64,000 nucleotides of DNA from Pseudomonadota bacterium (GCA_018242505.1 JAFEBU010000025.1:16238-80237), one strand, 5' to 3'; positions 1-9,064 are shown, numbered from the stretch's first letter. A program made the numbers and translations. The notes: generated by a model not told the origin, from the sequence alone.

Positions 1-1
1 T

Positions 2-1543
2 GTCAATTCGATGGCGACCGGGGTTCTCCACTTTCTCGATGAATATCCGATCGACACCATGTCGCCAGGTGACAGCTACTTGACCAACGATCCCTGGCTA
101 ACATCGGGCCACTTGCATGATATCACCGTGGTCACGCCAGCGTTCCATCGAGGCAAGCCCGTCGCCCTCTTCGCGGCGACGATACATGTGGTCGACATCG
201 GCGGACGCGGCCTTGGCACAGACGGTCGGCAGGTCTTTGAGGAAGGGTTCTCGATCCCGATCATGCCGCTCGCGCGCAAGGGCACGATGAACGAGGACTT
301 CCTGAAGATTCTGCGTGCCAACAATCGTGAGCCGGTGCAGGTGGAGGGGGATTTGTTCTCCTGCGCGGCGGCTAGTGAAGATGGCTGCCGCCGTTTGGTC
401 GAGATGATGGAGGAGTTCGGCCTCGCCGATCTCGACGATCTCGGAAACCACATCATCGATACCTCACGCACGGCCATGCTGCACGCCATTGAGGCCCTGC
501 CGCGCGGAACGTTCCGCAACGAGATAACGATCGATGGCTACGAAGCGCCGGTAACGGTGAAGGCGGCGATGACGATCTCGGACAGTGGGATTCACGTCGA
601 CTATGCCGGCACCTCGGGCCCCAGTCAGTTCGCGATCAACGTCGTCCTCAACTACACTGCGGCCTACACCTGCTTCGGCGCGCGGTGCTGCATAGCGCCC
701 GACGTTCCGAACAATTACGGCTCTATGTCGACCATCACGGTATCGGCGCCGCCTGATACGATTCTCAATGTGCAGCGCCCGGCTCCTGTAGCGGCCCGCC
801 ATATCGTCGGACACATCACAGCGGACGCGATGATCGGCTGCCTGCACAAGGCCATGGCCGGAGGGCTGCAGGCGGAGTCTGGCGGAGGATGGAATCCTAT
901 GATGCGGGGCTCAGGCTGGTTCGGCAACACGAGTAGGATATGGGAGAATTACCTATTCTATAGCGGTGGCATGGGTGCGAGACCCAATAAGGACGGTTTG
1001 ACAACAACACAGTTTCCGTCAGGCGTGCGTATCATTCCGATCGAAGCAGCCGAGGCGATCACGCCACTTCTTTTCTGGCGCAAGGAGCTGCTTCCTGATT
1101 CCGGCGGAGCCGGTAAGTACCGCGGTGGCCTCTCTCAGGTGCTCGAGATTGGTTCCGCGACCGACAGTCCGATCTCCGTTCAGGCGATGTTCGACCGTGT
1201 CGAGCATCCGGCGCGAGGCCGCAACGGCGGCTTGCCAGGAAAGCCTGGTAAGTTAACGCGCGTAAAACGCAACACTCTGCTGACCGCCAAAGGACAGCAC
1301 CAGATTTCGTCCGACGATGCCTTGCGTCTGGAGTTGCCCGGCGGCGGCGGCATCGGCAGCCCCCTTGAGCGGCGGCCGGAAGCGGTCGTCGAGGATGTCG
1401 CTGAGGGCTACGTTACGGCCCAGGCCGCATGCGACATCTACGGCGTGGTTCTCAACGAAGATGGCACCCTCGATCGGACCGCCACCGCCATGCTCAGATC
1501 GGAAATGGTCAAGATTGGGCGGGATGGTCCCGCTACTGCGTAG
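2..1543 (+). CDS. Hydantoinase/oxoprolinase B subunit (HyuB), 5'-truncated by window edge
   Basis: This is the B subunit of an ATP-dependent hydantoinase/oxoprolinase-type enzyme, which with an A subunit opens hydantoin- or 5-oxoproline-like rings or works in related carboxylases. The reading frame is open from base 2 with no convincing start. Aligned by eye with the second HyuB here (41755-43452), about 75 N-terminal residues lie outside the window. Family landmarks are the PGDSYLTNDPW segment near the visible start, the GHLHDITVV stretch and the glycine-rich C-terminal tail LPGGGGIGSP. The ATG at base 11 is internal. A class IV aminotransferase follows 23 bases later on the same strand, so the two are probably co-transcribed. 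A HyuA partner would be expected upstream. The family is confident; the substrate is unknown. Confidence 0.9.
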   Translation, partial: VNSMATGVLHFLDEYPIDTMSPGDSYLTNDPWLTSGHLHDITVVTPAFHRGKPVALFAATIHVVDIGGRGLGTDGRQVFEEGFSIPIMPLARKGTMNEDFLKILRANNREPVQVEGDLFSCAAASEDGCRRLVEMMEEFGLADLDDLGNHIIDTSRTAMLHAIEALPRGTFRNEITIDGYEAPVTVKAAMTISDSGIHVDYAGTSGPSQFAINVVLNYTAAYTCFGARCCIAPDVPNNYGSMSTITVSAPPDTILNVQRPAPVAARHIVGHITADAMIGCLHKAMAGGLQAESGGGWNPMMRGSGWFGNTSRIWENYLFYSGGMGARPNKDGLTTTQFPSGVRIIPIEAAEAITPLLFWRKELLPDSGGAGKYRGGLSQVLEIGSATDSPISVQAMFDRVEHPARGRNGGLPGKPGKLTRVKRNTLLTAKGQHQISSDDALRLELPGGGGIGSPLERRPEAVVEDVAEGYVTAQAACDIYGVVLNEDGTLDRTATAMLRSEMVKIGRDGPATA

Positions 1544-1566
1544 TCTTTTGCTGGGAGATGAAACGG

Positions 1567-2502
1567 ATGAGCCAGGGCAATGTTATTTGCATGAATGGGA
1601 CGATGGTGCCCGAGGCCGAGGCCAAAATCCATGTTCTGTCTCCGGCGGCGAAATACGGCGCAACAGTGTTCGAGGGAATCTGCGCCTACTGGACTAAAGA
1701 TCGGCGGCAGATGAACATATTCTGTCTGCCGGAGCACCTGAGACGGTTGCAGGACTCCGTTCGCATCCTCAGGATCGACTGCAAGATGAGCAACGAGAAG
1801 TTGACGGAGGCTGTCGTCAACACAATCGCTGCCAACGGCTATAAGAAGGACGTTCATATCCGTCTCTCTATCTGGGTGGCAGGAAGCGGACCGATGGAGA
1901 GCACTGGTCCTACGGAGTGGATGTGCTACGTGGCCGAACGTCCCGATCGACCTTTCGAGAATCGCGGTAAAAATGCCGTCATTAGCAGTTGGCGGCGCAT
2001 CGACGATACGTCGATGCCACCAAGGATTAAGACAGCAGCAAACTACAACAATGGTCGTCTCGCCCAAATACAGGCCAAGCTGGACGGTTACGATGAGGCA
2101 CTTCTGCTGGGGCCGGACGGCAAGGTGACCGAAGGAACCGGTGCGTGCTTCTTCATGGTGCGTAATGGTCGCGTCGTGACCCCGTCTATTACATCCGGCA
2201 TCCTAGAGAGCGTGACCCGCGCGAGCGTGATAGAGCTTGCCCGAGACGCCGGTTTCATGGTCGAGGAGCGATCGATCGATAGGACCGAGATCTATACGGC
2301 GGAGGAGGCGTTCCTCTGCGGCAGCGCCTACGAGGTCATGCCTATCGTATCGGTCGACCGCAGCCCTGTTGGCACCGGTAAGATCGGCCCCAAGACGCGG
2401 ACAATCTGGGAAAGCTACAGTGCTGCGGTCCGAGGTGCGATCGAGTCGAGACGTGGGTGGCTTACGCCTGTGGAGGGCGTAAAGGCCCTGGCCGCGGAGT
2501 GA
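1567..2502 (+). CDS. Branched-chain-type (class IV) aminotransferase
   Basis: PLP-dependent fold-type IV aminotransferase of the IlvE/D-amino-acid-transaminase family, about 311 residues. The PLP lysine is K155 in the KTAANYNNG motif. An upstream family landmark is AAKYGATVFEG near residue 28, and the C-terminal half carries EGTGACFFMV and TSGILESVTR. I chose ATG 1567 because a GGGAG Shine-Dalgarno lies 9 bases before it; the in-frame ATG at 1558 touches that GGGAG and is less likely. It sits between HyuB and a class V aminotransferase, which suggests a role in catabolism of an amino acid or amine released by hydantoinase-like chemistry rather than housekeeping valine/leucine synthesis. That role is inference. 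Confidence 0.85.
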   Translation: MSQGNVICMNGTMVPEAEAKIHVLSPAAKYGATVFEGICAYWTKDRRQMNIFCLPEHLRRLQDSVRILRIDCKMSNEKLTEAVVNTIAANGYKKDVHIRLSIWVAGSGPMESTGPTEWMCYVAERPDRPFENRGKNAVISSWRRIDDTSMPPRIKTAANYNNGRLAQIQAKLDGYDEALLLGPDGKVTEGTGACFFMVRNGRVVTPSITSGILESVTRASVIELARDAGFMVEERSIDRTEIYTAEEAFLCGSAYEVMPIVSVDRSPVGTGKIGPKTRTIWESYSAAVRGAIESRRGWLTPVEGVKALAAE

Positions 2503-2563
2503 ACTGTGGGACGGGCGGTACGCGCGATTTGTCGTCATATACCCATCGCGTTGTTCGGAAACG

Positions 2564-3712
2564 ATGTATTCCATGACCAAAGCCGAGACGCCACTCTTTG
2601 ACCCTTCCGATTTCAGGATCGAGCCTGACATCTGCCATGTCTGTGCTGCGGGTGAGACGGCTTTCCTGCGCCGGCACGATCAGGCGGTGCAAGTCTACGC
2701 ACGGGATAAGAGCGCGGGGGTGCGAGGTCGGCTTGCTCAGGACGCAAAGGTCGAGCAGGCACGCGATCTAGTCGCCCGTTTGTGGTGTGTGAAGGCGCGC
2801 GACATTGGCTTCGTGTCGAACGTTGCTGAAGGCATGTCGATGCTTGCGGAGAGCATGACGTGGCGTAAGGGCGACAATATCTGCTTCGTTGCGTATGAAT
2901 ATCCATCTGTCGTGGCACCGTTCGTGACGCACCGGCCGATGGCCGAAGTTAGGCTGGCCGATTCATGCAGCCTCGAGGCTATTGCCACTCATATCGATGA
3001 GCGTACGCGGCTGATTGCGGTTAGCCATGTATCCTACCTTTCCGGTGCACGCGCCGACCTCGTTGAGTTGAGGCGCCTTGCAGACAAAGTCGGTGCAATT
3101 CTTGCGGTCGATTTCAGCCAGGCATCGGGTTATCTCCCGACAGATGCATCCGTTGCCGACTTCGCTTTTTCTGCCTGCTACAAGTGGTTGCTCGGGACCA
3201 CCGGAGTCGCCATTGCCTATTGGAATTCGAGGCGCCAGCCAGAATGGGCGCCGACGACGGCGGGATGGTATTCGATCGACGCGGGCCCGAGGCCTCATTA
3301 CGGGGGGGACCTGAAGCTCAAAGATGACGCAATGCGCTTCACGCGCGGCAATCCGGCTCACGCACCGCTTTACGTGCTTGCTGAGGCCCTGACCTATCTA
3401 GGACAGTTTTCGATGTCCGATGTGGAGTGTCATGTTCAGGCCATGACAGTCGAACTGCTTCGTGGTTTGCGGTTGCTCGGAATTTCGACGATTACGCCGG
3501 GGGATCCAGCCCAGCATGGTGCCAGCGTCTGCATCCAAACCGAGCTAGCAGCAACCATCGTCGAGGCTTTGTACGAGGTCGGCATCTACGCCTGGAACGG
3601 CCGGGGCCGCGTGCGTTTCAGCTTTCATGGCTACAACCGGATGCAGGACGTCGATCGCATCTTGACATGGCTTGGCCGGCACGGGGCCCGTCTGTTGCCT
3701 AGGCCCATGTAG
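2564..3712 (+). CDS. Class V aminotransferase-fold PLP enzyme
   Basis: A 382-residue fold-type I PLP enzyme of the class V (cysteine desulfurase/kynureninase/isopenicillin-N-epimerase-like) superfamily. The PLP-binding Asp is D183 in AVDFSQASG and the Schiff-base Lys is K207 in ACYKWLLG. Residues 80-95 (IGFVSNVAEGMSML) form the usual phosphate-contact region. No desulfurase active-site cysteine loop is evident, so a lyase, epimerase or transaminase is more likely than a sulfur donor. The start could be ATG 2564 or ATG 2573. It follows the class IV aminotransferase by 61 bases on the same strand, closing the HyuB-aminotransferase-aminotransferase group. Substrate unknown. Confidence 0.8.
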   Translation: MYSMTKAETPLFDPSDFRIEPDICHVCAAGETAFLRRHDQAVQVYARDKSAGVRGRLAQDAKVEQARDLVARLWCVKARDIGFVSNVAEGMSMLAESMTWRKGDNICFVAYEYPSVVAPFVTHRPMAEVRLADSCSLEAIATHIDERTRLIAVSHVSYLSGARADLVELRRLADKVGAILAVDFSQASGYLPTDASVADFAFSACYKWLLGTTGVAIAYWNSRRQPEWAPTTAGWYSIDAGPRPHYGGDLKLKDDAMRFTRGNPAHAPLYVLAEALTYLGQFSMSDVECHVQAMTVELLRGLRLLGISTITPGDPAQHGASVCIQTELAATIVEALYEVGIYAWNGRGRVRFSFHGYNRMQDVDRILTWLGRHGARLLPRPM

Positions 3713-4177
3713 CCGCTGCAATAACGCCAATCCGTCTGGAAGCATTCCACGACTAACCGCGAGAAACTCGACGCCACCGATGTGAATGCGGCCCGGAAAG
3801 AAATTATCATGTGCAACAGAGCCAGGTTGTAGACTTACGCGGGAACACAGTGGTGGTGGGAGTTCAACGAGCAGGACGATCCTTCAGCAGCTTACGATAT
3901 TCGCTCGCTCGCAGGCGGCGCTCTACCTCGAACTGAAGCGTGAACCACCAGACGTTCCGTTAGACAATTGGCGCAATATCGATGCGATTTAGACGTTTCT
4001 GAACCAATGTAAGTGTCTGCTTTTGAAGAAAAACGCTGCATCTGAAAATCGCAGTGTTGGTGGTTCGATCCCGCCCCTGGCACCATCGCCCTCCGCGCGG
4101 CCACTCCCTTACATCGTCACTCCTATGCGCTGCGGTCCGTAGACCATTGAAAGAGCCCAAGAGCAGGCCGGACATGG
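3713..4177. other. Gene-poor stretch between the Hyu group and the iron cassette
   Basis: About 465 bases between two groups whose 3' ends face each other. Short open frames exist on both strands but none resembles a known family or has a good ribosome site. The one recognisable object is the tRNA-like fragment at 4035-4085. Confidence 0.6.
4035..4085 (+). other. tRNA 3'-half-like fragment (possible attachment-site remnant)
   Basis: Bases 4059-4075 fold as a T arm: stem GGTGG, loop TTCGATC, stem CCGCC with one GU pair. They are followed by CCTGGCACCA, a tRNA acceptor 3' strand ending in CCA at 4083-4085. Upstream, CTGAAAA at 4041-4047 looks like a tRNA-Phe anticodon loop, but its stem pairs poorly. 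The acceptor strand is one base short for a normal tRNA, and there is no matching 5' half (no D arm, no 5' acceptor strand). This is therefore not a functional tRNA. Such 3' fragments are typical scars left when an integrating element recombines into a tRNA gene. That reading is inference. Confidence 0.5.
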
Positions 4178-5830
4178 TCATTCGGCCGGGACAGCGGCCG
4201 GCTTATGCGGCGGTGTGGCGGGGCCGGCCTTGCGGATGGACCAGATGCTGTCGGCCGGGCCGTGCTTGATGCGCCGCGCGGTGGCGATCGCCATCCAAGC
4301 GAAGCAGAGCGCACCGATGAAAGCGACGACATCGACGCCGATCGTCGCGGCGCTGCCATACGCCCACATGCCGAGTGCCGGGAACAGCAGCGCCGCCAGC
4401 GTGGTCAGCGGGATCGCTATTGTCGCGACGGTACACAGCCACAGCAGATGCACCGCCGAGCGCGCCGCGCCGCAGGCGAAGGCCCAGGCGATGGAGGCGA
4501 AGAACACCGCGTAGTAGATGATTTCGTGCCAGTGATTGAGATCGGCGATGCGGCCATGCAGCCATTTGGCCGCAACGATGGTGAGCGACAGACCCGCGAC
4601 GCAGCCGAGGCACACGCCCACCGTTCCGCTCCCCAAGAGGCGCGTCGAACGCGATTGCTCGACCTCGCCGCCCTTGCGCGCTCTTTTACGTCGTGTCTCG
4701 ATCCATAGCAGGTTGCCCGAATAGAACAGCCATGCCCCGGAAAATCCGAGGAAGAAATAGGCCCATCTAATCGTGATCCCGCCATATTCCCCGGTATGTA
4801 GGGCGTAGAACACTGTCGAGGCTCGCCGGTCCGGGTCTTGGCGCGATGCAATGTTATCCTTGATGAGCTTGCCGGTCACGGCGCTGAGGATGACGCCTCC
4901 AAAGCTGGTATCGCCAACATAGCCGCGCTCGGCTCCGACGAATTTCACGGCAGCGGCTTTGTCTCCGAAATTCTTGAAGACCATGACCTTGGGTTCAAAG
5001 TCGGGCACCTGATCATTCAGACGCAGGAGCAACTGCGCGGGCGGCATCATTACACCCGCTTCCCCCGTCGGCCTTGGCGCGGCATAGTGCTCGAAGAAGT
5101 CGCGTTTCATCACGATCTTTTGCTTGCCGCCGAAGATCACGCTCTCTTGCGCGGACCAGAGCGGACCGCCGAACCCCCAAGCTGTTGCGGTCACCGCAAT
5201 CACAAGATGAAACGGGAGTGCTGTGATCCCCACGACATTGTGCGCGTCCAGCCACATGCGCTTGAGGTTATGGCCGACACGCAGTGCCAGGAAATCTTTG
5301 GTGAGCGACGGAAGCAGAACGATCACGCCGGCGATCAGCGCCACGCCGTAGAGCAGCGAGATCACCCCCATGAAATACGATCCCCACGGAAGTGGGATAC
5401 CGACGCGCATGTGGATTCTATTGATGAACTCCGCCAGTTCGGACGGCTCCTCTTGCTTCGCCAGCAATGTGCCATCAGGCTTGAGCGTCGCCCACCAATG
5501 GACGTGCTCATGGGGCTGGCCTGCTTGATGCGGGACGTCTTCTTTCCACGTCACCCGCGCAGGCTCGTTCTCGTGTCCCCGCAGATGCAGCGTGATGCCT
5601 TCCTCCCGTGCTTCAGGATGGGCGGCGGCTACCAATTCGAGGAGACGGGGCGCATCGTCCAAAGGAACCGCTGCCACACCCACGGCGGGCGGCGACGCCC
5701 AGCGCGCGATCGGCTCCTGAAACATGGTGAGCGCGCCCGCGTAGAAGGCGATGAACAGCGCAAAGCCGCAACTAATGCCAATCCAGTGATGGATGGCCTT
5801 GTAGAGCTTGACGATGTCGGCGCGGATCAT
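4178..5830 (-). CDS. PepSY-associated transmembrane protein of an iron-uptake cassette
   Basis: Inner-membrane protein of about 550 residues in the PepSY-TM family, often encoded beside TonB-dependent siderophore receptors and thought to help ferric-siderophore reduction or release in the periplasm. It begins MIRADIVKLYKAIHHW, the usual start of this family, followed at once by a membrane helix (ISCGFALFIAFYAGALTMF). It has a large periplasmic part with several His residues, then helices around GITIRWAYFFLGFSGAWLF and a cluster of three or four C-terminal helices. I used ATG 5830 (upstream GAGGGC Shine-Dalgarno) rather than the ATG 36 bases earlier. It is the last gene of the minus-strand fecI-fecR-receptor-DUF3325-DUF3649 operon, 7 bases after DUF3649. 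Confidence 0.88.
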   Translation of the reverse strand: MIRADIVKLYKAIHHWIGISCGFALFIAFYAGALTMFQEPIARWASPPAVGVAAVPLDDAPRLLELVAAAHPEAREEGITLHLRGHENEPARVTWKEDVPHQAGQPHEHVHWWATLKPDGTLLAKQEEPSELAEFINRIHMRVGIPLPWGSYFMGVISLLYGVALIAGVIVLLPSLTKDFLALRVGHNLKRMWLDAHNVVGITALPFHLVIAVTATAWGFGGPLWSAQESVIFGGKQKIVMKRDFFEHYAAPRPTGEAGVMMPPAQLLLRLNDQVPDFEPKVMVFKNFGDKAAAVKFVGAERGYVGDTSFGGVILSAVTGKLIKDNIASRQDPDRRASTVFYALHTGEYGGITIRWAYFFLGFSGAWLFYSGNLLWIETRRKRARKGGEVEQSRSTRLLGSGTVGVCLGCVAGLSLTIVAAKWLHGRIADLNHWHEIIYYAVFFASIAWAFACGAARSAVHLLWLCTVATIAIPLTTLAALLFPALGMWAYGSAATIGVDVVAFIGALCFAWMAIATARRIKHGPADSIWSIRKAGPATPPHKPAAVPAE

Positions 5831-5837
5831 ACTGCCC

Positions 5838-6131
5838 TCAAGCGAAGAAATAGAAGCGGCAGGCAAACAGCGCCGCGAAGGCGATCAGGTTCGCCGCGCC
5901 GAGCCATGCCCAGGCCGCGCGACCGCTGCGAAACAGGAAGCAGAAGCCGAACACCGCGATCCAAACGAACGCTTCCAGGTGCCGCATCAGCGAGTAGCGT
6001 CCAGTCGGGGCGTCTATGCCACCCGGGCCCAGGTAGGCATAGAGACCGACCAGCGAGAGCGCCAAGCCGAAACCGAGGATTGCGCCGGCGCTGGCCTTGC
6101 CCCACCAGTCAGGACGAATATCTCCCGCCAT
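5838..6131 (-). CDS. DUF3649-type small membrane protein
   Basis: A 97-residue hydrophobic protein with about three membrane helices (ILGFGLALSLVGLYAYL, HLEAFVWIAVFGFCFLF and WLGAANLIAFAALFACRFYF). Its size, position and pattern fit the DUF3649 'iron transporter' accessory proteins found between DUF3325 and PepSY genes in siderophore-receptor operons. ATG 6131 follows the DUF3325 stop after one base, which implies translational coupling. A longer in-frame extension upstream would overlap DUF3325 and is unlikely. Molecular function is unproven for the family. Confidence 0.75.
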   Translation of the reverse strand: MAGDIRPDWWGKASAGAILGFGLALSLVGLYAYLGPGGIDAPTGRYSLMRHLEAFVWIAVFGFCFLFRSGRAAWAWLGAANLIAFAALFACRFYFFA

Positions 6132-6132
6132 G

Positions 6133-6396
6133 TCAGTTCCTCCGCCAGACGCCGCGAAGCGCGGCGGAGTAAGGAAAGGCGGACAGACATACCATCGCCA
6201 CATGCAGCGTCACGAACACGCCGGCCAGCGGATGCAGCGCCGCGATCCATGAGGCAAGACCGGCGATCAGCAGAAGGCTTCCCACCGCCAGCAGCGGCCG
6301 CCGCGGTGGAACCAGCGACAGCCATTTCTGGTTGGGGCTGGCAAGATAGAGGCATGCACAGCCGAGCATGGTCAGCGTCAATGCCAGAGTCACCAC
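6133..6396 (-). CDS. DUF3325-type small membrane protein
   Basis: An 87-residue protein with about three helices: residues 2-20 (VTLALTLTMLGCACLYLA), 34-52 and 56-76. Gene order and length match DUF3325, which sits directly after TonB-dependent receptor genes in FecIR-type cassettes. It starts 7 bases after the receptor stop and its own stop lies one base from the DUF3649 start, so the membrane genes form a tight coupled run. The role in iron handling is inferred from neighbours. Confidence 0.75.
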   Translation of the reverse strand: MVTLALTLTMLGCACLYLASPNQKWLSLVPPRRPLLAVGSLLLIAGLASWIAALHPLAGVFVTLHVAMVCLSAFPYSAALRGVWRRN

Positions 6397-6402
6397 GAGG
6401 AC

Positions 6403-8910
6403 TCACCATCGGTAGATCATAGTTGCAATGGCGGTCCGCCCCGTTCCGTACAAACACCCGGTTTCGCCGGTACACGTTACTCTGCGGTCATCGGTCACGT
6501 TTGTGACATTCACGCGCAGGTTCACGCCGGTCAGACGGGGATTTTTGATGCCAAAATCATAGGACGCGGCAAGGTCGAACTGCGTCGACGCCGGTGTTGC
6601 AAATAGGTTGGCCCCGTCACCATAAAGATCTCCGAGGTAACGAACGCCGGCTCCCAAGGACAGTCCACCGGGACTTGTACCTTCGTCGAAGGTATAATTG
6701 GCCCAGATCGATGCCTGATGCTTCGGCGTAAAAGGCAGCTGTTTGCCAAGCCAAGAATAGGCGACACCCTGAAACGTGGTTGTGTTGTTGCTCTTTGTGA
6801 CCTCGGACTCGCTGTAGGTGTAAGCGCCGGTCACGTCCAACTTGTCAAAGAGCTTAGCCTTCACTTCAAACTCGATACCTCTGATCCGGGCCTCGCCGCT
6901 TTGCACCTGAAAGAAGGGATTGTTCGGATCGGTCGTTGTAATATTGGTACGAGTGACGTCGAATGCAGAAAGTGCAGCGTAGATCGGGGTCCCTCCAGGT
7001 TGATATTTGATGCCGGCCTCAACCTGCCTGGCGCGACTGGGCTCGAACGGCTCGCCGGCTGAGTTCGTGCCAATGACCGGATAGTAGCTATTCGAGTAAC
7101 TTACGTAGGGCGACCATCCGCTGTCGAAGAGATAGTTCAACCCGATGCGGCCGGAGAATGCGCCGTCATTGCGGTCCGTCGCTACGTAAGTCAGCCGATT
7201 GTAGGTATCGGTGCTGACCCAATCCTGGCGTCCGGACAGTGTCAGCAGCCATTTGTCGAAGCGAATCTGATCCTGGAGGTAAATACCAACTTGCGCAAGA
7301 ACTTGGCGACTATCGCTGGTTGTCCTCCATCCAAGCGGGCTGAATCCATTATAGACCGGAGCCCAGGCGTTTATCGCCGGTGGGGTATTCGTGGTAAAGC
7401 GGAGCAGATAATCATTCTGGAAGCGCCGATAATCCACGCCGGCAAGAATATTGTGAGTCAACGGCCCTGTGTCGGCTTTGATATTCAATTGATTATCGAC
7501 AGAGAACGTTTTCCCACTATTCGTGAACTCTTGGTCGGATCTCGACATCAATATCTGCGCGCTGTTCACCCAACCGCGCGGGGTAATGCCGGGGTTGTCG
7601 GTATTTGCGAACGCATATTGCAGATTTTGCTTGAATGAAACTGCTTCATTGAAGCGGTGCTTCAACTCATAGCCAATCGTCGCCGCCTCGCGCGTGAAGC
7701 CATTTGATCCCGCCTCTCCAAGATATCTATTCGGCGGAATGTAACCGTTTACAGATGGCCAGAGCGATCCGTACACGGGAAGAAAATGAGAGGCAGCGCC
7801 ATCATCAACCTTCTGGTAGGAGGACAGAAAGGTGAATGAGGTGTCGGCGGTCGGCCGCCATGTAAAGCTTGGTGCAATATAAAGACGCTTATCGTGCTGA
7901 CCGTCGACAGGCATATCGGCCAATCTGCCAAGACCGGTGAGCCGGTAAAGCAGAGTTCCATCCTTCGTCACTGGACCGCCTACATCGAAAGCGACCTCTC
8001 CTCGAGCGGGTGAGCCTGTCTGAAGCTGAATCTCGTGGAATGGTGTCTCGGTCGGCCTCTTGCTGATGAGGTTCAGAATCCCACCGGCAGGCACCTGACC
8101 GTAAAGAGCGCCCGCCGAGCCACGCAGAACCTCGATCCGCTCCAGCCCATAGGGTTCGATATTGGGTATACCATGACCGGTGCCGGAGTACCCCGAAGGC
8201 AGTAACAATCCGTTCAGATAGGTGTCCGGCACGAAGCCCCGCACCATCATCGAGTCGTATCTGACGTCTGCACCGGCAGTTTCAGTAATTACGCTGGGCG
8301 TGCCGCGGACCGCGTCCATGACACTCTGAGAACCTTTCTCCTCGATCTCTTTGCGGGTAACGACCGAGATCGATGCTGGCGTTTCCCGAAGCGGCGTGTC
8401 GGTCTTCGTGCCGGTGGCGCTTCGTGTCGCCACTATACCGTTGACTGGTCCCCAGGCGTCTTCGCCTTGCCCCTCGACGCGGACCGGCCCGAGCTGGATG
8501 GTGTTCGGGCCGCCGGTGGCCGACAATTTCTCCACCGACACCATCGAGCCGTTGAGGCGATAGGCGAGCCCTGACCCTGAAAGGAGGGTGGTCAGCGCCT
8601 GCTGCCAGGTCATGACCCCCTTGACCGGCGCGCTGCGCAGGTTCTGGACGAGGCTGGTCTCGGCCGTCGCCTGCAAGCCCGCCTGGTGGCCGAACTGGAT
8701 CAGCGCATCGGCGAGCGGCTGGGCGGGAATGTCGAAGCCGCGCACGCCGGGCTGAACCGTCGCCGGCGACGCCGACTGCGCAAAGACCGGCAGGCCGGGG
8801 ACCACGGCCAGCGCCGTCGTCGTCATCATCAGCGCCGCCAGAAAACGACCGCGGCGCCCGGCGCCGGCAGCGGAAAGCGCATGCGACATTGTCGAAATCC
8901 CCCGATCCAT
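6403..8910 (-). CDS. TonB-dependent siderophore receptor with signalling (STN) domain
   Basis: Outer-membrane ferric-siderophore receptor of 835 residues. After a basic N terminus and a signal peptide (ALMMTTTALAVVPGLPVFAQ) comes an STN domain (FDIPAQPLADALIQFG to about residue 130), the periplasmic module by which transducing receptors signal to FecR. A plug domain follows (ETPASISVVTRKEIEE, then RGFVPDTYLNG and ERIEVLRGSAGALYGQ), then a 22-strand barrel ending in the aromatic residue W (ATMIYRW). The STN domain and neighbours point to FecI-FecR-controlled autoinduction by its substrate. Start is ATG 8910 (MDRG) or ATG 8889 (MSHA). A shared promoter-like element lies upstream at 8965-8992. 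The siderophore is not predictable from this sequence. Confidence 0.93.
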   Translation of the reverse strand: MDRGISTMSHALSAAGAGRRGRFLAALMMTTTALAVVPGLPVFAQSASPATVQPGVRGFDIPAQPLADALIQFGHQAGLQATAETSLVQNLRSAPVKGVMTWQQALTTLLSGSGLAYRLNGSMVSVEKLSATGGPNTIQLGPVRVEGQGEDAWGPVNGIVATRSATGTKTDTPLRETPASISVVTRKEIEEKGSQSVMDAVRGTPSVITETAGADVRYDSMMVRGFVPDTYLNGLLLPSGYSGTGHGIPNIEPYGLERIEVLRGSAGALYGQVPAGGILNLISKRPTETPFHEIQLQTGSPARGEVAFDVGGPVTKDGTLLYRLTGLGRLADMPVDGQHDKRLYIAPSFTWRPTADTSFTFLSSYQKVDDGAASHFLPVYGSLWPSVNGYIPPNRYLGEAGSNGFTREAATIGYELKHRFNEAVSFKQNLQYAFANTDNPGITPRGWVNSAQILMSRSDQEFTNSGKTFSVDNQLNIKADTGPLTHNILAGVDYRRFQNDYLLRFTTNTPPAINAWAPVYNGFSPLGWRTTSDSRQVLAQVGIYLQDQIRFDKWLLTLSGRQDWVSTDTYNRLTYVATDRNDGAFSGRIGLNYLFDSGWSPYVSYSNSYYPVIGTNSAGEPFEPSRARQVEAGIKYQPGGTPIYAALSAFDVTRTNITTTDPNNPFFQVQSGEARIRGIEFEVKAKLFDKLDVTGAYTYSESEVTKSNNTTTFQGVAYSWLGKQLPFTPKHQASIWANYTFDEGTSPGGLSLGAGVRYLGDLYGDGANLFATPASTQFDLAASYDFGIKNPRLTGVNLRVNVTNVTDDRRVTCTGETGCLYGTGRTAIATMIYRW

Positions 8911-8934
8911 AAGTCAATGTCCGGGTGCCGTTAA

Positions 8935-8949
8935 TGCGAGTGCGTCGCA
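8935..8949. promoter_or_regulatory. Palindrome TGCGA-N5-TCGCA before the siderophore receptor
   Basis: TGCGAGTGCGTCGCA is a perfect 5-bp inverted repeat around 5 bases, between the putative ECF promoter (8965-8992) and the receptor start (8910). Its arms match the TGCGAAT half-site of the Fur-like boxes at 10810 and 32425, so it could be a weaker Fur site. No counterpart is obvious before the second receptor. Confidence 0.35.
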
Positions 8950-8964
8950 TCCTCACCCCTTATT

Positions 8965-8992
8965 AACAAACGGACGGGTCCAGCCCACTTCC
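8965..8992 (-). promoter_or_regulatory. Putative FecI-type ECF promoter of receptor 1
   Basis: Reading on the minus strand, GGAAGT (8987-8992), 16 bases, then TTTGTT (8965-8970). The same arrangement (GGAAGT-N16-TTCGTT) occurs before receptor 2 at 34144-34171, with further matches in the spacer (TCCG just before the second box). ECF sigma promoters of the FecI group have a GGAAAT-like -35 box, so this is a plausible site for the neighbouring sigma factor. The -10 assignment is inference. Confidence 0.5.
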
Positions 8993-9064
8993 AATGGATT
9001 GGAGAAGTTTTTCCTCAGACGGTCCCAACCCGCTGCAAAACGGGCGGATTCAACGAGCCCGGCG

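Noticed and set aside
1..15. The first bases (TGTCAATTCGATGG) recur at about 63902, as if the window were circular
   Set aside because: The match is 14 bases and then stops; the flanking genes differ (HyuB versus a LivK-like protein), so it is coincidence.
4035..4085. A functional tRNA-Phe gene
   Set aside because: No 5' half, poor anticodon stem and an acceptor strand one base short; only a 3' fragment is supported.
4838..6172. Open frame of 444 codons on the plus strand
   Set aside because: Antisense to the PepSY and DUF3649 genes, whose membrane patterns are convincing.
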